A DNA stretch of 64,000 nucleotides from Pseudomonas sp. BGr12. Its GTDB lineage: Bacteria > Pseudomonadota > Gammaproteobacteria > Pseudomonadales > Pseudomonadaceae. The notes beneath the pieces were generated by a model. That model was not told the origin of the DNA. It saw nothing but the letters and a program-made list of their open reading frames with translations, and searched no databases. The DNA lies in the NCBI RefSeq assembly GCF_030272895.1, contig NZ_JALRNF010000001.1, forward strand, positions 124,001 to 188,000. Direction: 5' to 3'. Position numbers and translations under genes: made by a program. Shown in pieces: positions 40,442 through 53,371 of the stretch (position 1 is the stretch's first letter; the number at the start of each line of letters is the position of its first letter).

Positions 40442-40882
40442 ATGAGCTGGCAACCCCACATCACCGTCGCCACCATCGTCGAAGACCAGGGCCGCTTTCT
40501 GCTGGTCGAGGAATTCAAGGCCGGCAAGCACGTCTACAACCAGCCCGCCGGCCACCTGGAGGCCAACGAAACCCTGCTTGAGGCCGCCCTTCGCGAAACC
40601 CTCGAAGAAACCGCCTGGGAGGTCGAACTCACCGGCATCGTCGGCATCTACCTGTACACCGCACCCAGCAACGGCGTGACCTACCAGCGCGTGTGCTTCG
40701 CCGCACGTCCGCTGCGGCATTTCCCCCAGCGCGCGCTGGACAGCGACATCGTCCGCGCCGTGTGGCTGAGCCGCGAAGAACTGCTGGCCGACCCCGAGCG
40801 CTGGCGCAGCGAACTGGTGCCGCGCTGCATCGACGACTACCTTGCCGGGCCCTTGCACAGCCTGGCCTTGATTCGCACCTGA
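40442..40882 (+). CDS. Nudix hydrolase (NudJ/phosphatase type)
   Basis: 146 residues from ATG 40442. The Nudix box G-x5-E-x7-R-E-x-x-E-E is intact in GHLEANETLLEAALRETLEE. N-terminal WQPHITVATIVEDQGRFLLV and placement just before mnmA match NudJ (YmfB), which cleaves thiamine pyrophosphate and nucleotide phosphates in E. coli. It is 70 bases upstream of mnmA and probably co-transcribed. Confidence 0.9.
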   Translation: MSWQPHITVATIVEDQGRFLLVEEFKAGKHVYNQPAGHLEANETLLEAALRETLEETAWEVELTGIVGIYLYTAPSNGVTYQRVCFAARPLRHFPQRALDSDIVRAVWLSREELLADPERWRSELVPRCIDDYLAGPLHSLALIRT

Positions 40883-40952
40883 CGGCGACGATGCCTTGAA
40901 GGCCGCAGCCTGATAGAATTGTTGTCTTTTTCCAGATACACAGCCGGTACCT

Positions 40953-42073
40953 ATGACCAGTCCAGCACCCTACGAACCCGAAAAGACGCGCGTCATCGTC
41001 GGCATGTCCGGCGGCGTGGACTCTTCCGTCTCCGCCCTCCTGCTGATGGAGCAGGGCTACCAGGTGGAAGGCCTGTTCATGAAGAACTGGGAAGAGGACG
41101 ACGGCACCGAATACTGCACCGCCCGCGAAGACCTGGCCGACGCCCAGGCCGTGTGCGACCGTATCGGCATCAAGCTGCACACCGCCAACTTTGCCGCCGA
41201 GTACTGGGACAACGTCTTCGAGCACTTCCTGGCCGAGTACAAGGCCGGTCGCACGCCGAACCCGGACATCCTGTGCAACCGCGAAATCAAGTTCAAGGCC
41301 TTCCTCGACTACGCCCTGATGCTCGGCGCCGACCTGATCGCCACCGGTCACTATGTGCGCCGCCGCGACACCGACGGCCGCACCGAGCTGCTCAAGGGCC
41401 TGGACCCGAACAAGGACCAGAGCTACTTCCTGCACGCCGTCGGCGGCAAGGAAATCGCCCGTACCCTGTTCCCGGTCGGCGAGCTGGAAAAGCCCGAAGT
41501 CCGTGCCATCGCCGAGAAACACGGCCTGGCCACGGCCAAGAAGAAGGACTCCACCGGCATCTGCTTCATCGGTGAGCGCCGCTTCAGCGACTTCCTCAAG
41601 CAGTACCTGCCGGCGCAGCCCGGCGAGATCCAGACCACCGACGGCGAAGTGATCGGCCGCCACCACGGCCTGATGTACCACACCATCGGCCAGCGCCAGG
41701 GCCTGGGCATCGGCGGCCTCAAGGACGCCAGCGACGAGCCGTGGTACGTGCTGGAGAAAGACCTGTCGCGCAACGTGCTGGTAGTCGGCCAGGGCAATGA
41801 ACACCCATGGCTGTTCTCCCGCGCCCTGCTCGCCTCGGAGATTTTCTGGGTCAACCCGATCGACCTGTCCAGCCCGCGCCAGCTGACCGCCAAGGTCCGC
41901 TATCGCCAGAGCGACCAGACCTGCACCCTGGAGCGCACCGAGAGCGGCTACCGCGCGGTGTTCGACGAGCCGCAGCGCGCCGTCACCCCCGGCCAGTCGG
42001 TGGTCTTCTATGACGGCGAAATCTGCCTGGGCGGCGGTGTGATCGAGACGGCCGAGCCGTGGAGCGCCCGTTG

Positions 42074-42074
<1 letters not shown>
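40953..42074 (+). CDS. mnmA: tRNA-specific 2-thiouridylase MnmA
   Basis: 373 residues. It installs the 2-thio group on U34 of tRNA-Lys, Glu and Gln using sulfur from TusE. The PP-loop ATP site is [16 protein letters not shown]. The two catalytic cysteines lie in [15 protein letters not shown] and [15 protein letters not shown]. The C-terminal beta-barrel starts about residue 270. The stop overlaps the hflD start, so the two are coupled. Confidence 0.97.
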
Positions 42075-44231
<2,157 letters not shown>

Positions 44232-44248
44232 TCTGCGCCCTGCGCGTG

Positions 44249-44275
44249 AACGCCCGGCTCAGCCGGGCGTTTTTA
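44249..44275 (+). terminator. Terminator of purB
   Basis: AACGCCCGGCT and AGCCGGGCGTT form an 11-bp stem with a very short loop, followed by TTTATT. Confidence 0.88.
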
Positions 44276-44313
44276 TTACCGAAAGAAAATTACTTTTTTT
44301 CAATAGGTTACAC

Positions 44314-45480
44314 ATGAATCCTGATACTCCACTGCAGCTGCTGGGCGGCCTTACTGCCCGTGAATTCATGCGCGACTACTGGCAGAAGAAGCCCCTGCTG
44401 GTACGCCAGGCCTTCCCGGATTTCGAAAGCCCGATCGACGCCGACGAACTGGCCGGCCTGGCCCTGGAAGAAGAAGTCGAGTCGCGTCTGGTCATCGAGC
44501 ACGGCGAGCGCCCCTGGGAGCTGCGTCGCGGCCCGTTCGAGGAAGACACCTTCAGCACCCTGCCCGAGCGTGACTGGACCCTGCTGGTGCAGGCGGTCGA
44601 CCAGTTCGTACCGGAAGTCGGCGAGCTGCTGGAGCACTTCCGCTTCCTGCCCAGCTGGCGTATCGACGACGTGATGATCAGCTTCGCCGCCCCCGGTGGC
44701 AGCGTCGGCCCGCACTTCGACAACTACGACGTGTTCCTGCTGCAAGGCGAAGGCAAGCGCAACTGGAAGATCGGCCAGATGTGCGACAGCGACAGCGCCC
44801 TGATCGAGCACGCCGACCTGCGCATCCTGGCCGACTTCGAGCAGAGCGACGAGTGGACCCTGGAGCCGGGTGACATGCTCTACCTGCCGCCGCGCCTGGC
44901 CCACTTCGGCGTTGCCGAAGACAACTGCCTGACCTACTCGGTAGGCTTCCGCGCCCCGAGCGCCGCCGAAGTGCTGACCCACTTCACCGACTTCCTCAGC
45001 CAGTTCCTGCCGGACGAAGAGCGCTACAGCGACGCCGACGCCCAGCCGGTCAGCGATCCGCACCAGATCCAGCACGATGCCCTGGGCCGCCTGAAGAACC
45101 TGCTCACCGAGCACATGGGTGACGAGCGCCTGCTGCTGACATGGTTCGGCCAGTTCATGACCGAGCCGCGCTACCCGGAACTGGTCAGCGGCGAACCACT
45201 GGACGAAGCCGACCTGATCGAGAGCCTGGCCGAGGGCGCGATCCTGATCCGCAACCCGAGCGCGCGCCTGGCCTGGTCGGAAGTCGACGACAACCTGCTG
45301 CTGTTCGCCAGCGGCCAGAGCCGTCTGCTGCCGGGCGACCTGCGCGAGCTGCTGAAGCTGATCTGCGCCGCCGACGCGTTGCATATCGAAAACCTTGAAC
45401 AGTGGCTTGAACACGACCAAGGCATTACCTTGATCTGCGAACTGATCAAACAAGGAAGCCTGGGATTTGCCAATGAATAA
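44314..45480 (+). CDS. roxA: Ribosomal protein L16 arginine 3-hydroxylase RoxA (cupin/JmjC)
   Basis: 388 residues. A 2-oxoglutarate/Fe(II) oxygenase of the YcfD group, which hydroxylates an Arg of L16. The metal triad is visible as H-x-D in GSVGPHFDNYDVFLLQGEGK and the distal His in YLPPRLAHFGVAED. The N-terminus has FMRDYWQKKPLLVRQAFPDF. The C-terminal region after residue 270 is the dimerisation/winged helix part. The GNAT gene overlaps its end by 8 bases. GC and codon bias are high. Confidence 0.95.
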   Translation: MNPDTPLQLLGGLTAREFMRDYWQKKPLLVRQAFPDFESPIDADELAGLALEEEVESRLVIEHGERPWELRRGPFEEDTFSTLPERDWTLLVQAVDQFVPEVGELLEHFRFLPSWRIDDVMISFAAPGGSVGPHFDNYDVFLLQGEGKRNWKIGQMCDSDSALIEHADLRILADFEQSDEWTLEPGDMLYLPPRLAHFGVAEDNCLTYSVGFRAPSAAEVLTHFTDFLSQFLPDEERYSDADAQPVSDPHQIQHDALGRLKNLLTEHMGDERLLLTWFGQFMTEPRYPELVSGEPLDEADLIESLAEGAILIRNPSARLAWSEVDDNLLLFASGQSRLLPGDLRELLKLICAADALHIENLEQWLEHDQGITLICELIKQGSLGFANE

Positions 45481-45907
45481 GATTCGGGTTCGCCTCGCCG
45501 ACTGGCACAAAGACAACGCCGACATCCGCCGCATTCGCGAAGCGGTATTCATCGCCGAACAAAGCGTACCGCCGGAGCTGGAGTGGGATGCCGACGACAA
45601 CGACGCCGTGCACTTCCTCGCCCTGGAGGGTGACTACCCGATCGGCACCGCCCGCCTGCTGCCCGACGGCCAGATCGGCCGGGTGTCGGTGCTCAAGGAC
45701 TGGCGAGGCCTGAAGGTCGGCGATGCGCTGATGCAGGCGGTGATCGACGAAGCCCAGAACCGCGACCTCAAGCAGCAGATGCTCAGCGCCCAGGTGCATG
45801 CCACGCCGTTCTACGAGCGCCTTGGCTTCAAGGTGGTCAGCGAGGAGTTCCTCGAGGCGGGCATTCCGCACGTGGACATGGTTCGCGAGTCGCGCGAACT
45901 GGCCTGA
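45473..45907 (+). CDS. GNAT acetyltransferase (ElaA-like)
   Basis: 144 residues from an ATG inside the end of roxA, with GGGA seven bases upstream. The acetyl-CoA loop is GRVSVLKDWRGLKVGDALMQ, and the C-terminus EEFLEAGIPHVDMVRESREL resembles the ElaA/YjcF type. The acceptor is unknown. Its last eight codons plus stop are repeated, with only third-base differences, 98 bases downstream on the far side of a REP pair (46005-46031). Confidence 0.87.
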   Translation: MNKIRVRLADWHKDNADIRRIREAVFIAEQSVPPELEWDADDNDAVHFLALEGDYPIGTARLLPDGQIGRVSVLKDWRGLKVGDALMQAVIDEAQNRDLKQQMLSAQVHATPFYERLGFKVVSEEFLEAGIPHVDMVRESRELA

Positions 45908-45930
45908 TTTGCTGCGGGAGCAACTGTCCT

Positions 45931-46003
45931 TGTGGGAGCGGGCTTGCCCCGCGACTGCGATCAGCCAGTTACATCGCATCGCGGGGCAAGCCCGCTCCCA
46001 CAG
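45931..46003. repeat. REP pair (inverse orientation) after the GNAT gene
   Basis: GTGGGAGCGGGCTTGCCCCG at the left and CGGGGCAAGCCCGCTCCCAC at the right flank a spacer of about 24 bases. The two elements are inverted relative to each other, in the opposite polarity to the pair at 31825. Confidence 0.87.
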
Positions 46004-46004
46004 G

Positions 46005-46034
46005 GTTCGCGAATCCCGTGAGCTTGCCTGATTA
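46005..46034 (+). pseudogene. Relic of a second GNAT-gene 3' end
   Basis: GTT CGC GAA TCC CGT GAG and CTT GCC TGA TT encode VRESRELA and stop, as at the real end (45881-45910). All five coding differences are at third positions, so this was once a translated gene end that evolved separately. Nothing upstream of it matches the rest of the gene; the REP pair directly abuts it. Confidence 0.7.
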
Positions 46035-46035
46035 C

Positions 46036-46070
46036 CTGTGGGGCCTGGCATCGATGCCGCCCCCACAGGG
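46036..46070. repeat. Long perfect palindrome arms CCTGTGGGG / CCCCACAGG
   Basis: The arms enclose GGCATCGATGCC, itself a 12-base palindrome. The ends recall the TGTGGG/CCCACA ends of the REP and 134-bp elements but the core differs, so it is a related but distinct palindrome. Confidence 0.6.
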
Positions 46071-46132
46071 ATCGCTCCCACAACCGCTACAAATTTGCCA
46101 TCATGTCCACTCCACCTGCGGAGATCATGGAC

Positions 46133-46867
46133 ATGCCGCTACGCCCCCTGCTCGCCTCCCTGCTTCTGTCGTTCAGCCTGAATGCGCTGGCCGCCACCGA
46201 AGTCCTGCCGCTCAACCACCGCACCAGTGCCGAACTCCTCCCCGCCGCCCAGTCCTTCCTCGGCAAGAACGGCAGCGTCAGCGCCTTCGAAAACAAGCTT
46301 ATCGTCAATGCCGACCCCGAACGCATCGACAGCCTGCGCGCCCTGCTCGAACAGCTGGACACCGCCCCGCGTCGCCTGCTGATCAGCGTCGACAACAACG
46401 ACAGCAACTTCCAGGACAACCGCGGCAACGCCCGGGTCATCCACTACGGCACCGCCAACCGCGAAGGCGGCCTGCAGCAGGTCCAGGCCAGCGAGGGCAA
46501 GCCGGCGCTGGTCCAGTTCGGCCAGAGCATTCCGATCACCAGCACCAGCACCGATGGTTTCGGGCGGATCCAGAGCGACACCCAGTACCGTAACGTCACC
46601 CAGGGCTTTTACGTGACCGCCAGCGTCACCGGCAACACCGTCCACCTGAGCATCAGCACCAACAATGACCGGATGAGCCAGGAACGTCCCGATGTAGTGA
46701 AGGTACAAAGTACCGACACAACCGTCAGCGGCAAGCTGGGCGAGTGGATCACCCTGGCCGGTGTCAACCAGCAGAGCCAGTCCGATCGCAGCGCTTCGGC
46801 GCTCACCTACAGCACCCAGCGCGGTGAAAACATGGCATTGCGGGTAAAAGTCGACGCATTGGACTGA
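46133..46867 (+). CDS. Orphan secretin-domain periplasmic protein
   Basis: 244 residues from ATG 46133, nine bases after GGAG (other ATGs at 46103 and 46127). A signal peptide (PLRPLLASLLLSFSLNALA, cleavage after ALA) is followed by an N0/NolW-like domain of about 75 residues (TSAELLPAAQSFLGKNGSVS, LIVNADPERIDSLRALLEQL) and a beta-rich domain resembling the start of a secretin core (QFGQSIPITSTSTDGFGR, YVTASVTGNTVHLSI, GEWITLAGV). It is less than half the length of a pore-forming secretin and no pilus or type II secretion genes are nearby. Function unknown. Confidence 0.75.
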   Translation: MPLRPLLASLLLSFSLNALAATEVLPLNHRTSAELLPAAQSFLGKNGSVSAFENKLIVNADPERIDSLRALLEQLDTAPRRLLISVDNNDSNFQDNRGNARVIHYGTANREGGLQQVQASEGKPALVQFGQSIPITSTSTDGFGRIQSDTQYRNVTQGFYVTASVTGNTVHLSISTNNDRMSQERPDVVKVQSTDTTVSGKLGEWITLAGVNQQSQSDRSASALTYSTQRGENMALRVKVDALD

Positions 46868-47353
46868 AGCCAGGCAAATCAAGGCCTCGACCAAAGGCAT
46901 CGAAACTGACTGACGAGTCGTATTAGACCAAAGATGTAGTGTTAAGAAAAAAGCACTACAAAACATTTGACGACCTCAAATCGTCGAGGCATGATGGCCC
47001 CGCTCCCGCTAATCAGGGGCCCTGGCAAGGGCCTTCGAGCCGCGCTCTAACCTACCCACCTGAGCCGACTCGTGTCTGTACAGCCCACAAGGCAGTTTGA
47101 CGAGATTGCGACTGGAACGAAGTTGTCCCGAGGGACGGAAGCGCATCAAAAGGTACCCGGCAGCACTGTTCACTGCAGTTCGGCAACCACGAGCCACCCT
47201 GCAGCGAAAACCTCGCCCACCTGCTCACTTCCCCTCTTCGAGCCCCATCGTTCGACCGTCGCACATTTCGCTGAACATGACTGACGCCAGGCTTCTGATC
47301 TGCGCCGTGAGAGCGAGAATTTTTCCAAGACCGATGCGACGAGGTTTATTTCC
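46868..47353. other. 486-base gap holding the aceA promoter and a long leader
   Basis: No gene is supported. An AT-rich tract (46930-46966) leads into a promoter-like pair at 46967-46995. About 350 bases of GC-rich leader follow, with a GGGGCCCTGGCAAGGGCCTT hairpin near 47016-47035, before the aceA ribosome site GAGG. Confidence 0.55.
46967..46995 (+). promoter_or_regulatory. Likely aceA promoter
   Basis: TTGACG and CATGAT are separated by exactly 17 bases and preceded by an A-rich tract that could act as an UP element. Confidence 0.6.
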
Positions 47354-48679
47354 ATGGCACTGACACGCGAACAGCAAATTGCAGCCCTCGAAAAAGACTG
47401 GGCCGAAAACCCGCGCTGGAAAGGCGTGACCCGTACCTACACCGCCGCCGATGTCGTACGTCTGCGTGGCTCGGTCCAGCCTGAGCACACCCTGGCCCGC
47501 ATGGGTGCCGAGAAGCTGTGGAAGCTGGTCACCCAGGGCGCTCACCCGTCCTTCCGTCCAGAGAAAGATTTCGTCAACTGCATGGGCGCCCTGACCGGCG
47601 GCCAGGCTGTTCAACAGGTCAAGGCCGGTATCCAGGCAATCTACCTGTCCGGCTGGCAAGTGGCTGCCGACAACAACTCGGCCGAGTCCATGTACCCAGA
47701 CCAGTCGCTGTACCCGGTGGATTCGGTTCCAACCGTGGTCAAGCGCATCAACAACTCGTTCCGTCGTGCCGACCAGATCCAGTGGAAAGCCGGCAAGAAC
47801 CCGGGCGATGACGGCTACGTCGACTACTTCGCGCCAATCGTAGCTGACGCCGAAGCCGGTTTCGGCGGCGTCCTGAACGCCTACGAGCTGATGAAGAACA
47901 TGATCGAAGCAGGCGCCGCCGGCGTTCACTTCGAAGATCAGCTGGCCTCGGTGAAAAAATGCGGCCATATGGGCGGCAAGGTACTGGTTCCGACCCAGGA
48001 AGCCGTACAGAAGCTGACCGCTGCCCGTCTGGCGGCCGACGTTGCCGGCGTACCGACCATCATCCTGGCCCGTACCGACGCCAACGCCGCTGACCTGCTG
48101 ACCAGCGACTGCGACCCGTACGACCAGCCGTTCGTGGTTGGCGATCGTACCCCGGAAGGCTTCTACAAGGTCCGCGCCGGCCTGGATCAAGCCATCGCCC
48201 GTGGCCTGGCCTACGCGCCATACGCCGACCTGATCTGGTGCGAAACCGCCAAGCCGGACCTGGACGAAGCCCGTCGCTTCGCCGAAGCGATCAAGAAGGA
48301 ATACCCGGACCAGATCCTGTCGTACAACTGCTCGCCTTCCTTCAACTGGAAGAAGAACCTGGACGACGCGACCATCGCCAAGTTCCAGCGCGAACTGTCG
48401 GCCATGGGCTACAAGCACCAGTTCATCACCCTGGCTGGTATCCACAACATGTGGCACGGCATGTTCAACCTGGCGCACGACTACGCCCGCAACGACATGA
48501 CCGCCTACGTGAAACTGCAAGAGCAGGAATTCGCTGACGCGTCCAAAGGCTACACCTTCGTGGCGCACCAGCAGGAAGTCGGCACCGGCTACTTCGACGA
48601 CATGACCACCGTGATCCAGGGTGGCAAGTCTTCGGTAACCGCGCTGACCGGCTCGACCGAGGAAGAGCAGTTCCACTGA
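47354..48679 (+). CDS. aceA: Isocitrate lyase
   Basis: 441 residues. It cleaves isocitrate to glyoxylate and succinate, the first step of the glyoxylate shunt. The catalytic loop [20 protein letters not shown] with its active cysteine is intact, as is [20 protein letters not shown]. It is a single gene with a strong terminator. The dehydrogenases it competes with are encoded 8-12 kb upstream. Confidence 0.98.
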   Translation: MALTREQQIAALEKDWAENPRWKGVTRTYTAADVVRLRGSVQPEHTLARMGAEKLWKLVTQGAHPSFRPEKDFVNCMGALTGGQAVQQVKAGIQAIYLSGWQVAADNNSAESMYPDQSLYPVDSVPTVVKRINNSFRRADQIQWKAGKNPGDDGYVDYFAPIVADAEAGFGGVLNAYELMKNMIEAGAAGVHFEDQLASVKKCGHMGGKVLVPTQEAVQKLTAARLAADVAGVPTIILARTDANAADLLTSDCDPYDQPFVVGDRTPEGFYKVRAGLDQAIARGLAYAPYADLIWCETAKPDLDEARRFAEAIKKEYPDQILSYNCSPSFNWKKNLDDATIAKFQRELSAMGYKHQFITLAGIHNMWHGMFNLAHDYARNDMTAYVKLQEQEFADASKGYTFVAHQQEVGTGYFDDMTTVIQGGKSSVTALTGSTEEEQFH

Positions 48680-48713
48680 TCGGTGATCGGCAACTGAAAT
48701 TCGGGTAACAGAC

Positions 48714-48748
48714 AAGACCCGGGGCCTGTGATGGGGCCCCGGGTTTTG
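48714..48748 (+). terminator. Terminator of aceA
   Basis: GACCCGGGGCC and GGCCCCGGGTT pair around TGTGATGG-type loop, followed by TTGTTTTTT. Confidence 0.88.
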
Positions 48749-48767
48749 TTTTTTACCCCCCCCGGTA

Positions 48768-48839
48768 GGAGCGGGCTTGCCCCGCGATTGCGCTGGTAGA
48801 CTGTTATTGCGTATCGCGGGGCAAGCCCGCTCCCACAGG
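48768..48839. repeat. REP pair (inverse orientation) between aceA and the YhhN gene
   Basis: GGAGCGGGCTTGCCCCGCGA and its inverse TCGCGGGGCAAGCCCGCTCC, about 30 bases apart, same polarity as the pair at 45931. Confidence 0.85.
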
Positions 48840-48889
48840 ATTGATCGCCGTTGGCTATGCTAGACGCACAATTTCACCAAGGACCGGCC

Positions 48890-49552
48890 ATGCCCCGCCC
48901 CCTCACCCTGCTCTGCCTGGCCCTGCTCGGCGGCGCCCTCTATTTATATGCACTGGCCAGCGGCAATGCGCTGCTGGGCCTTGCCGTCAAACCGATCCCG
49001 GTGTTGGCACTGCTGGCCTGGCTCAATGGTGCCGAACCCGGCCGCTACCGCCGCTGGATCATGATCGGCCTGGGCTTCTCGCTGCTCGGCGATATTCTCC
49101 TGGCGGTTCCTGGCGACCTGTTCGTGTTCGGCCTGGCGGCATTTCTTTGCGCTCACCTGGCCTACCTGCGCGGCTACCTGGGTGTGAACCGCCAATTGGC
49201 GCCCGGCGCCCTGGTGGGCTCGGCCATCGTCGGTGCCGCACTGCTGGGGCTGCTGATCAGCCAGGGCCTGGGCGAGTTGCTGGTGCCGGTAACGGTCTAC
49301 GCCCTGGCCATCAGCGCCATGCTCTGGCGCGCCCTGGCCTGCGGCGGCCTTGCCGCCCTGGGTGCCGTCGCTTTCGTGTTTTCCGACAGCCTGATCGGCA
49401 TCGATCGCTTCGTCAGCCCGTTCACCGCCGCCCCCTACCTGATCATCCTCGCCTACTGGCTGGGCCAGTGGGCGATTGCCGCTTCGGCGCACACCGGGCA
49501 ATCTGCAAAAGCCTTGATCCAGAGCGCAGCACGAGAGAGAAAAACCGGTTAG
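48890..49552 (+). CDS. Lysoplasmalogenase-like membrane protein (YhhN family)
   Basis: 220 residues from ATG 48890 after AAGGA. Seven to eight hydrophobic spans; AVKPIPVLALLAWLNG, LGFSLLGDILLAVPGDLFVF with its conserved Gly-Asp, and AVAFVFSDSLIGIDRFVSPF are the YhhN/TMEM86 signature. Animal members hydrolyse lysoplasmalogens; the bacterial substrate is not known. It is a single gene, followed by a hairpin at 49707. Confidence 0.87.
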   Translation: MPRPLTLLCLALLGGALYLYALASGNALLGLAVKPIPVLALLAWLNGAEPGRYRRWIMIGLGFSLLGDILLAVPGDLFVFGLAAFLCAHLAYLRGYLGVNRQLAPGALVGSAIVGAALLGLLISQGLGELLVPVTVYALAISAMLWRALACGGLAALGAVAFVFSDSLIGIDRFVSPFTAAPYLIILAYWLGQWAIAASAHTGQSAKALIQSAARERKTG

Positions 49553-49641
49553 AACACAGCCTGTGAAAACTTGCAGGTGATGGCAATGTTGCACAACTTT
49601 GTAGTTGACCCGAGCCGTAGGATTAAGCAAACAGCCTTAAA

Positions 49642-49656
49642 TGATATTAATTATCA
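49642..49656. promoter_or_regulatory. Predicted Fur box
   Basis: TGATATTAATTATCA matches the 7-1-7 Fur consensus TGATAAT-G-ATTATCA with one mismatch outside the central base. The surrounding 19 bases AATGATATTAATTATCATT keep 7-bp inverted arms. Confidence 0.7.
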
Positions 49657-49702
49657 TTACGAAATTACAGGTTCATTACGCGCGACAAGAAACATAATTA
49701 AC

Positions 49703-49736
49703 AAAACCCGTGGCAATGCCCATTCCACGGGGCTTT
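49703..49736 (+). terminator. Hairpin, possible terminator upstream of nuoA
   Basis: CCCGTGG and CCACGGG form a 7-bp stem with A-residues before and CTTTC after. The T-run is short, so it is a moderate candidate. Confidence 0.5.
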
Positions 49737-49793
49737 CAGCGAGTTACGAAAGATTTTTGTTCTTAATCCTACGAATAAATTTGCTGCAGAAAT

Positions 49794-49822
49794 TTTACTT
49801 GCACCGGGTTTACCCATAAAAT
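49794..49822 (+). promoter_or_regulatory. Candidate nuo operon promoter
   Basis: TTTACT and TAAAAT are separated by 17 bases, giving a presumed leader of about 80 bases before the nuoA ATG. Confidence 0.5.
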
Positions 49823-49909
49823 CAGCGCGATAGATTCCGCTGCGACATATCGTCACTGCTCTACTTCTTTTCAAGCCGCAGAGACCGTCTCTGTATAAGG
49901 ATTTTCAGC

Positions 49910-50323
49910 ATGCCCGATTCGACAGGACTCATCGCCCACAACTGGGGCTTTGCCATTTTCCTTTTGGGTGTCGTAGGCCTGTGCGCCTTCATGCTCGGCC
50001 TGTCCGCCCTGCTCGGTAGCAAGGCCTGGGGCCGCAGCAAGAACGAACCCTTCGAGTCCGGCATGCTGCCCACCGGCGGCGCCCGCTTGCGCCTGTCGGC
50101 CAAATTCTATCTGGTCGCGATGCTGTTCGTGATCTTCGATATCGAAGCCCTCTTTCTCTTTGCATGGTCTGTGTCGGTACGCGAAAGCGGCTGGACCGGA
50201 TTCGTCGAAGCACTCGTTTTCATAGCAATTCTGTTGGCAGGTCTTGTCTACCTATGGCGGGTCGGGGCGCTCGATTGGGCACCCGTGGGTCGTCGTATGC
50301 GGCAGGCGAAGCTGAAACAATGA
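49910..50323 (+). CDS. nuoA: NADH-quinone oxidoreductase subunit A
   Basis: 137 residues, three membrane spans. Part of the proton-pumping membrane arm of complex I near the quinone tunnel. [20 protein letters not shown] and [20 protein letters not shown] are the conserved loop and TM2. It opens the nuo operon; RBS AAGGA. Confidence 0.97.
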   Translation: MPDSTGLIAHNWGFAIFLLGVVGLCAFMLGLSALLGSKAWGRSKNEPFESGMLPTGGARLRLSAKFYLVAMLFVIFDIEALFLFAWSVSVRESGWTGFVEALVFIAILLAGLVYLWRVGALDWAPVGRRMRQAKLKQ

Positions 50324-50333
50324 GGCTTTGGCA

Positions 50334-51011
50334 ATGCAATACAATCTCACCAGAATCGACCCGGATGCGCCTAACGAGCAGTATCCAATCGGAGAACGGG
50401 AAACCGTCTCCGATTCGCTGCTAGAGGACCAGGTCCACAAGAACATCTTCATGGGCAAACTTGAAGATGTGCTCAGTGGCGCGGTCAACTGGGGGCGTAA
50501 AAACTCCCTGTGGCCCTACAACTTCGGCCTCTCCTGCTGCTACGTGGAAATGACCACGGCCTTCACGGCACCCCACGACATCGCCCGCTTCGGCGCCGAA
50601 GTCATCCGGGCATCGCCGCGTCAGGCCGACTTCATGGTCGTCGCCGGCACCTGCTTCATCAAGATGGCGCCGATCATCCAGCGCCTGTACGAGCAGATGC
50701 TCGAGCCCAAGTGGGTCATCTCCATGGGTTCGTGCGCCAACTCCGGTGGCATGTACGACATTTACTCGGTCGTTCAGGGGGTCGACAAGTTCCTCCCCGT
50801 GGATGTCTACGTGCCTGGCTGCCCGCCTCGCCCTGAAGCCTTCCTGCAAGGCCTGATGCTGTTGCAGGAGTCGATTGGCCAGGAGCGTCGTCCTCTTTCC
50901 TGGGTTGTCGGCGATCAAGGCATTTACCGTGCCGAGATGCCGTCGCAGAAAGAGCAACGCCGTGAACAGCGCATCCAGGTCACCAACCTGCGCAGCCCCG
51001 ACGAAGTCTGA
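50334..51011 (+). CDS. nuoB: NADH-quinone oxidoreductase subunit B
   Basis: 225 residues from ATG 50334 after GAGG (a TTG two codons upstream is not needed). It carries the terminal [4Fe-4S] cluster N2, with cysteines in [27 protein letters not shown] and [10 protein letters not shown]. It passes electrons to ubiquinone at the junction with NuoCD and NuoH. Confidence 0.98.
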   Translation: MQYNLTRIDPDAPNEQYPIGERETVSDSLLEDQVHKNIFMGKLEDVLSGAVNWGRKNSLWPYNFGLSCCYVEMTTAFTAPHDIARFGAEVIRASPRQADFMVVAGTCFIKMAPIIQRLYEQMLEPKWVISMGSCANSGGMYDIYSVVQGVDKFLPVDVYVPGCPPRPEAFLQGLMLLQESIGQERRPLSWVVGDQGIYRAEMPSQKEQRREQRIQVTNLRSPDEV

Positions 51012-51071
51012 TCCAGCTATCTGCTGCCTGCGCATGCGCGACAGGCAGCCTGGCTTCATTCTCTACGTTGA

Positions 51072-52871
<1,800 letters not shown>

Positions 52872-52873
52872 GC

Positions 52874-53371
52874 ATGAACAGCACGCTTATCCAGACTGAC
52901 CGTTTCGTCCTGAGCGAAACCGAGCGCTCGGCCATCGAGCACGAAATGCATCACTACGAGGACCCGCGCGCGGCGTCCATCGAAGCCCTGAAGATCGTCC
53001 AGAAGGAACGTGGCTGGGTGCCGGACGGCGCCATCTATGCCATCGGCGAAGTGCTCGGCATTCCTGCCAGCGATGTCGAAGGCGTGGCTACCTTCTATAG
53101 TCAGATCTTCCGTCAGCCGGTCGGCCGGCACATCATCCGCGTCTGCGACAGCATGGTCTGCTACATCGGCGGCCACGAGTCCGTGGTCAGCCAGATCCAG
53201 AGCGAGCTGGGCATCGGCCTGGGCCAGACCACCGCCGACGGCCGCTTCACCCTGCTGCCGGTGTGCTGCCTGGGCAACTGCGACAAGGCCCCGGCGCTGA
53301 TGATCGACGACGACACCTTTGGCGACGTCCAGCCTGCTGGCGTTTCCAAGCTGCTGGAGGGTTACGTATGA
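52874..53371 (+). CDS. nuoE: NADH-quinone oxidoreductase subunit E
   Basis: 165 residues, two bases after nuoCD. It has a thioredoxin-like fold with the [2Fe-2S] cluster N1a; cysteines lie in [12 protein letters not shown] and [17 protein letters not shown]. It partners NuoF in the NADH dehydrogenase module. The stop overlaps the nuoF ATG (ATGA). Confidence 0.97.
   Translation: MNSTLIQTDRFVLSETERSAIEHEMHHYEDPRAASIEALKIVQKERGWVPDGAIYAIGEVLGIPASDVEGVATFYSQIFRQPVGRHIIRVCDSMVCYIGGHESVVSQIQSELGIGLGQTTADGRFTLLPVCCLGNCDKAPALMIDDDTFGDVQPAGVSKLLEGYV

Larger units (their letters stand above)
49553..49909. other. 357-base gap upstream of nuoA
   Basis: Unusually AT-rich for this genome. Contains a near-consensus Fur box (49642-49656), a CCCGTGG/CCACGGG hairpin (49707-49731) followed by CTTTC, and a nuoA promoter candidate (49794-49822). 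The stretch between Fur box and hairpin is a possible small RNA of about 75 bases. Confidence 0.5.

Noticed and set aside
45798..46031. A 77-codon frame spanning the REP pair and ending in VRESRELA
   Set aside because: Only its last eight codons are gene-like; the rest is out-of-frame GNAT sequence and REP. It is reported as a relic instead of a gene.
49581..49597. Sigma-54-like TGGCAATGTTGCA upstream of nuoA
   Set aside because: The GG-to-GC distance is too short for a -24/-12 promoter.
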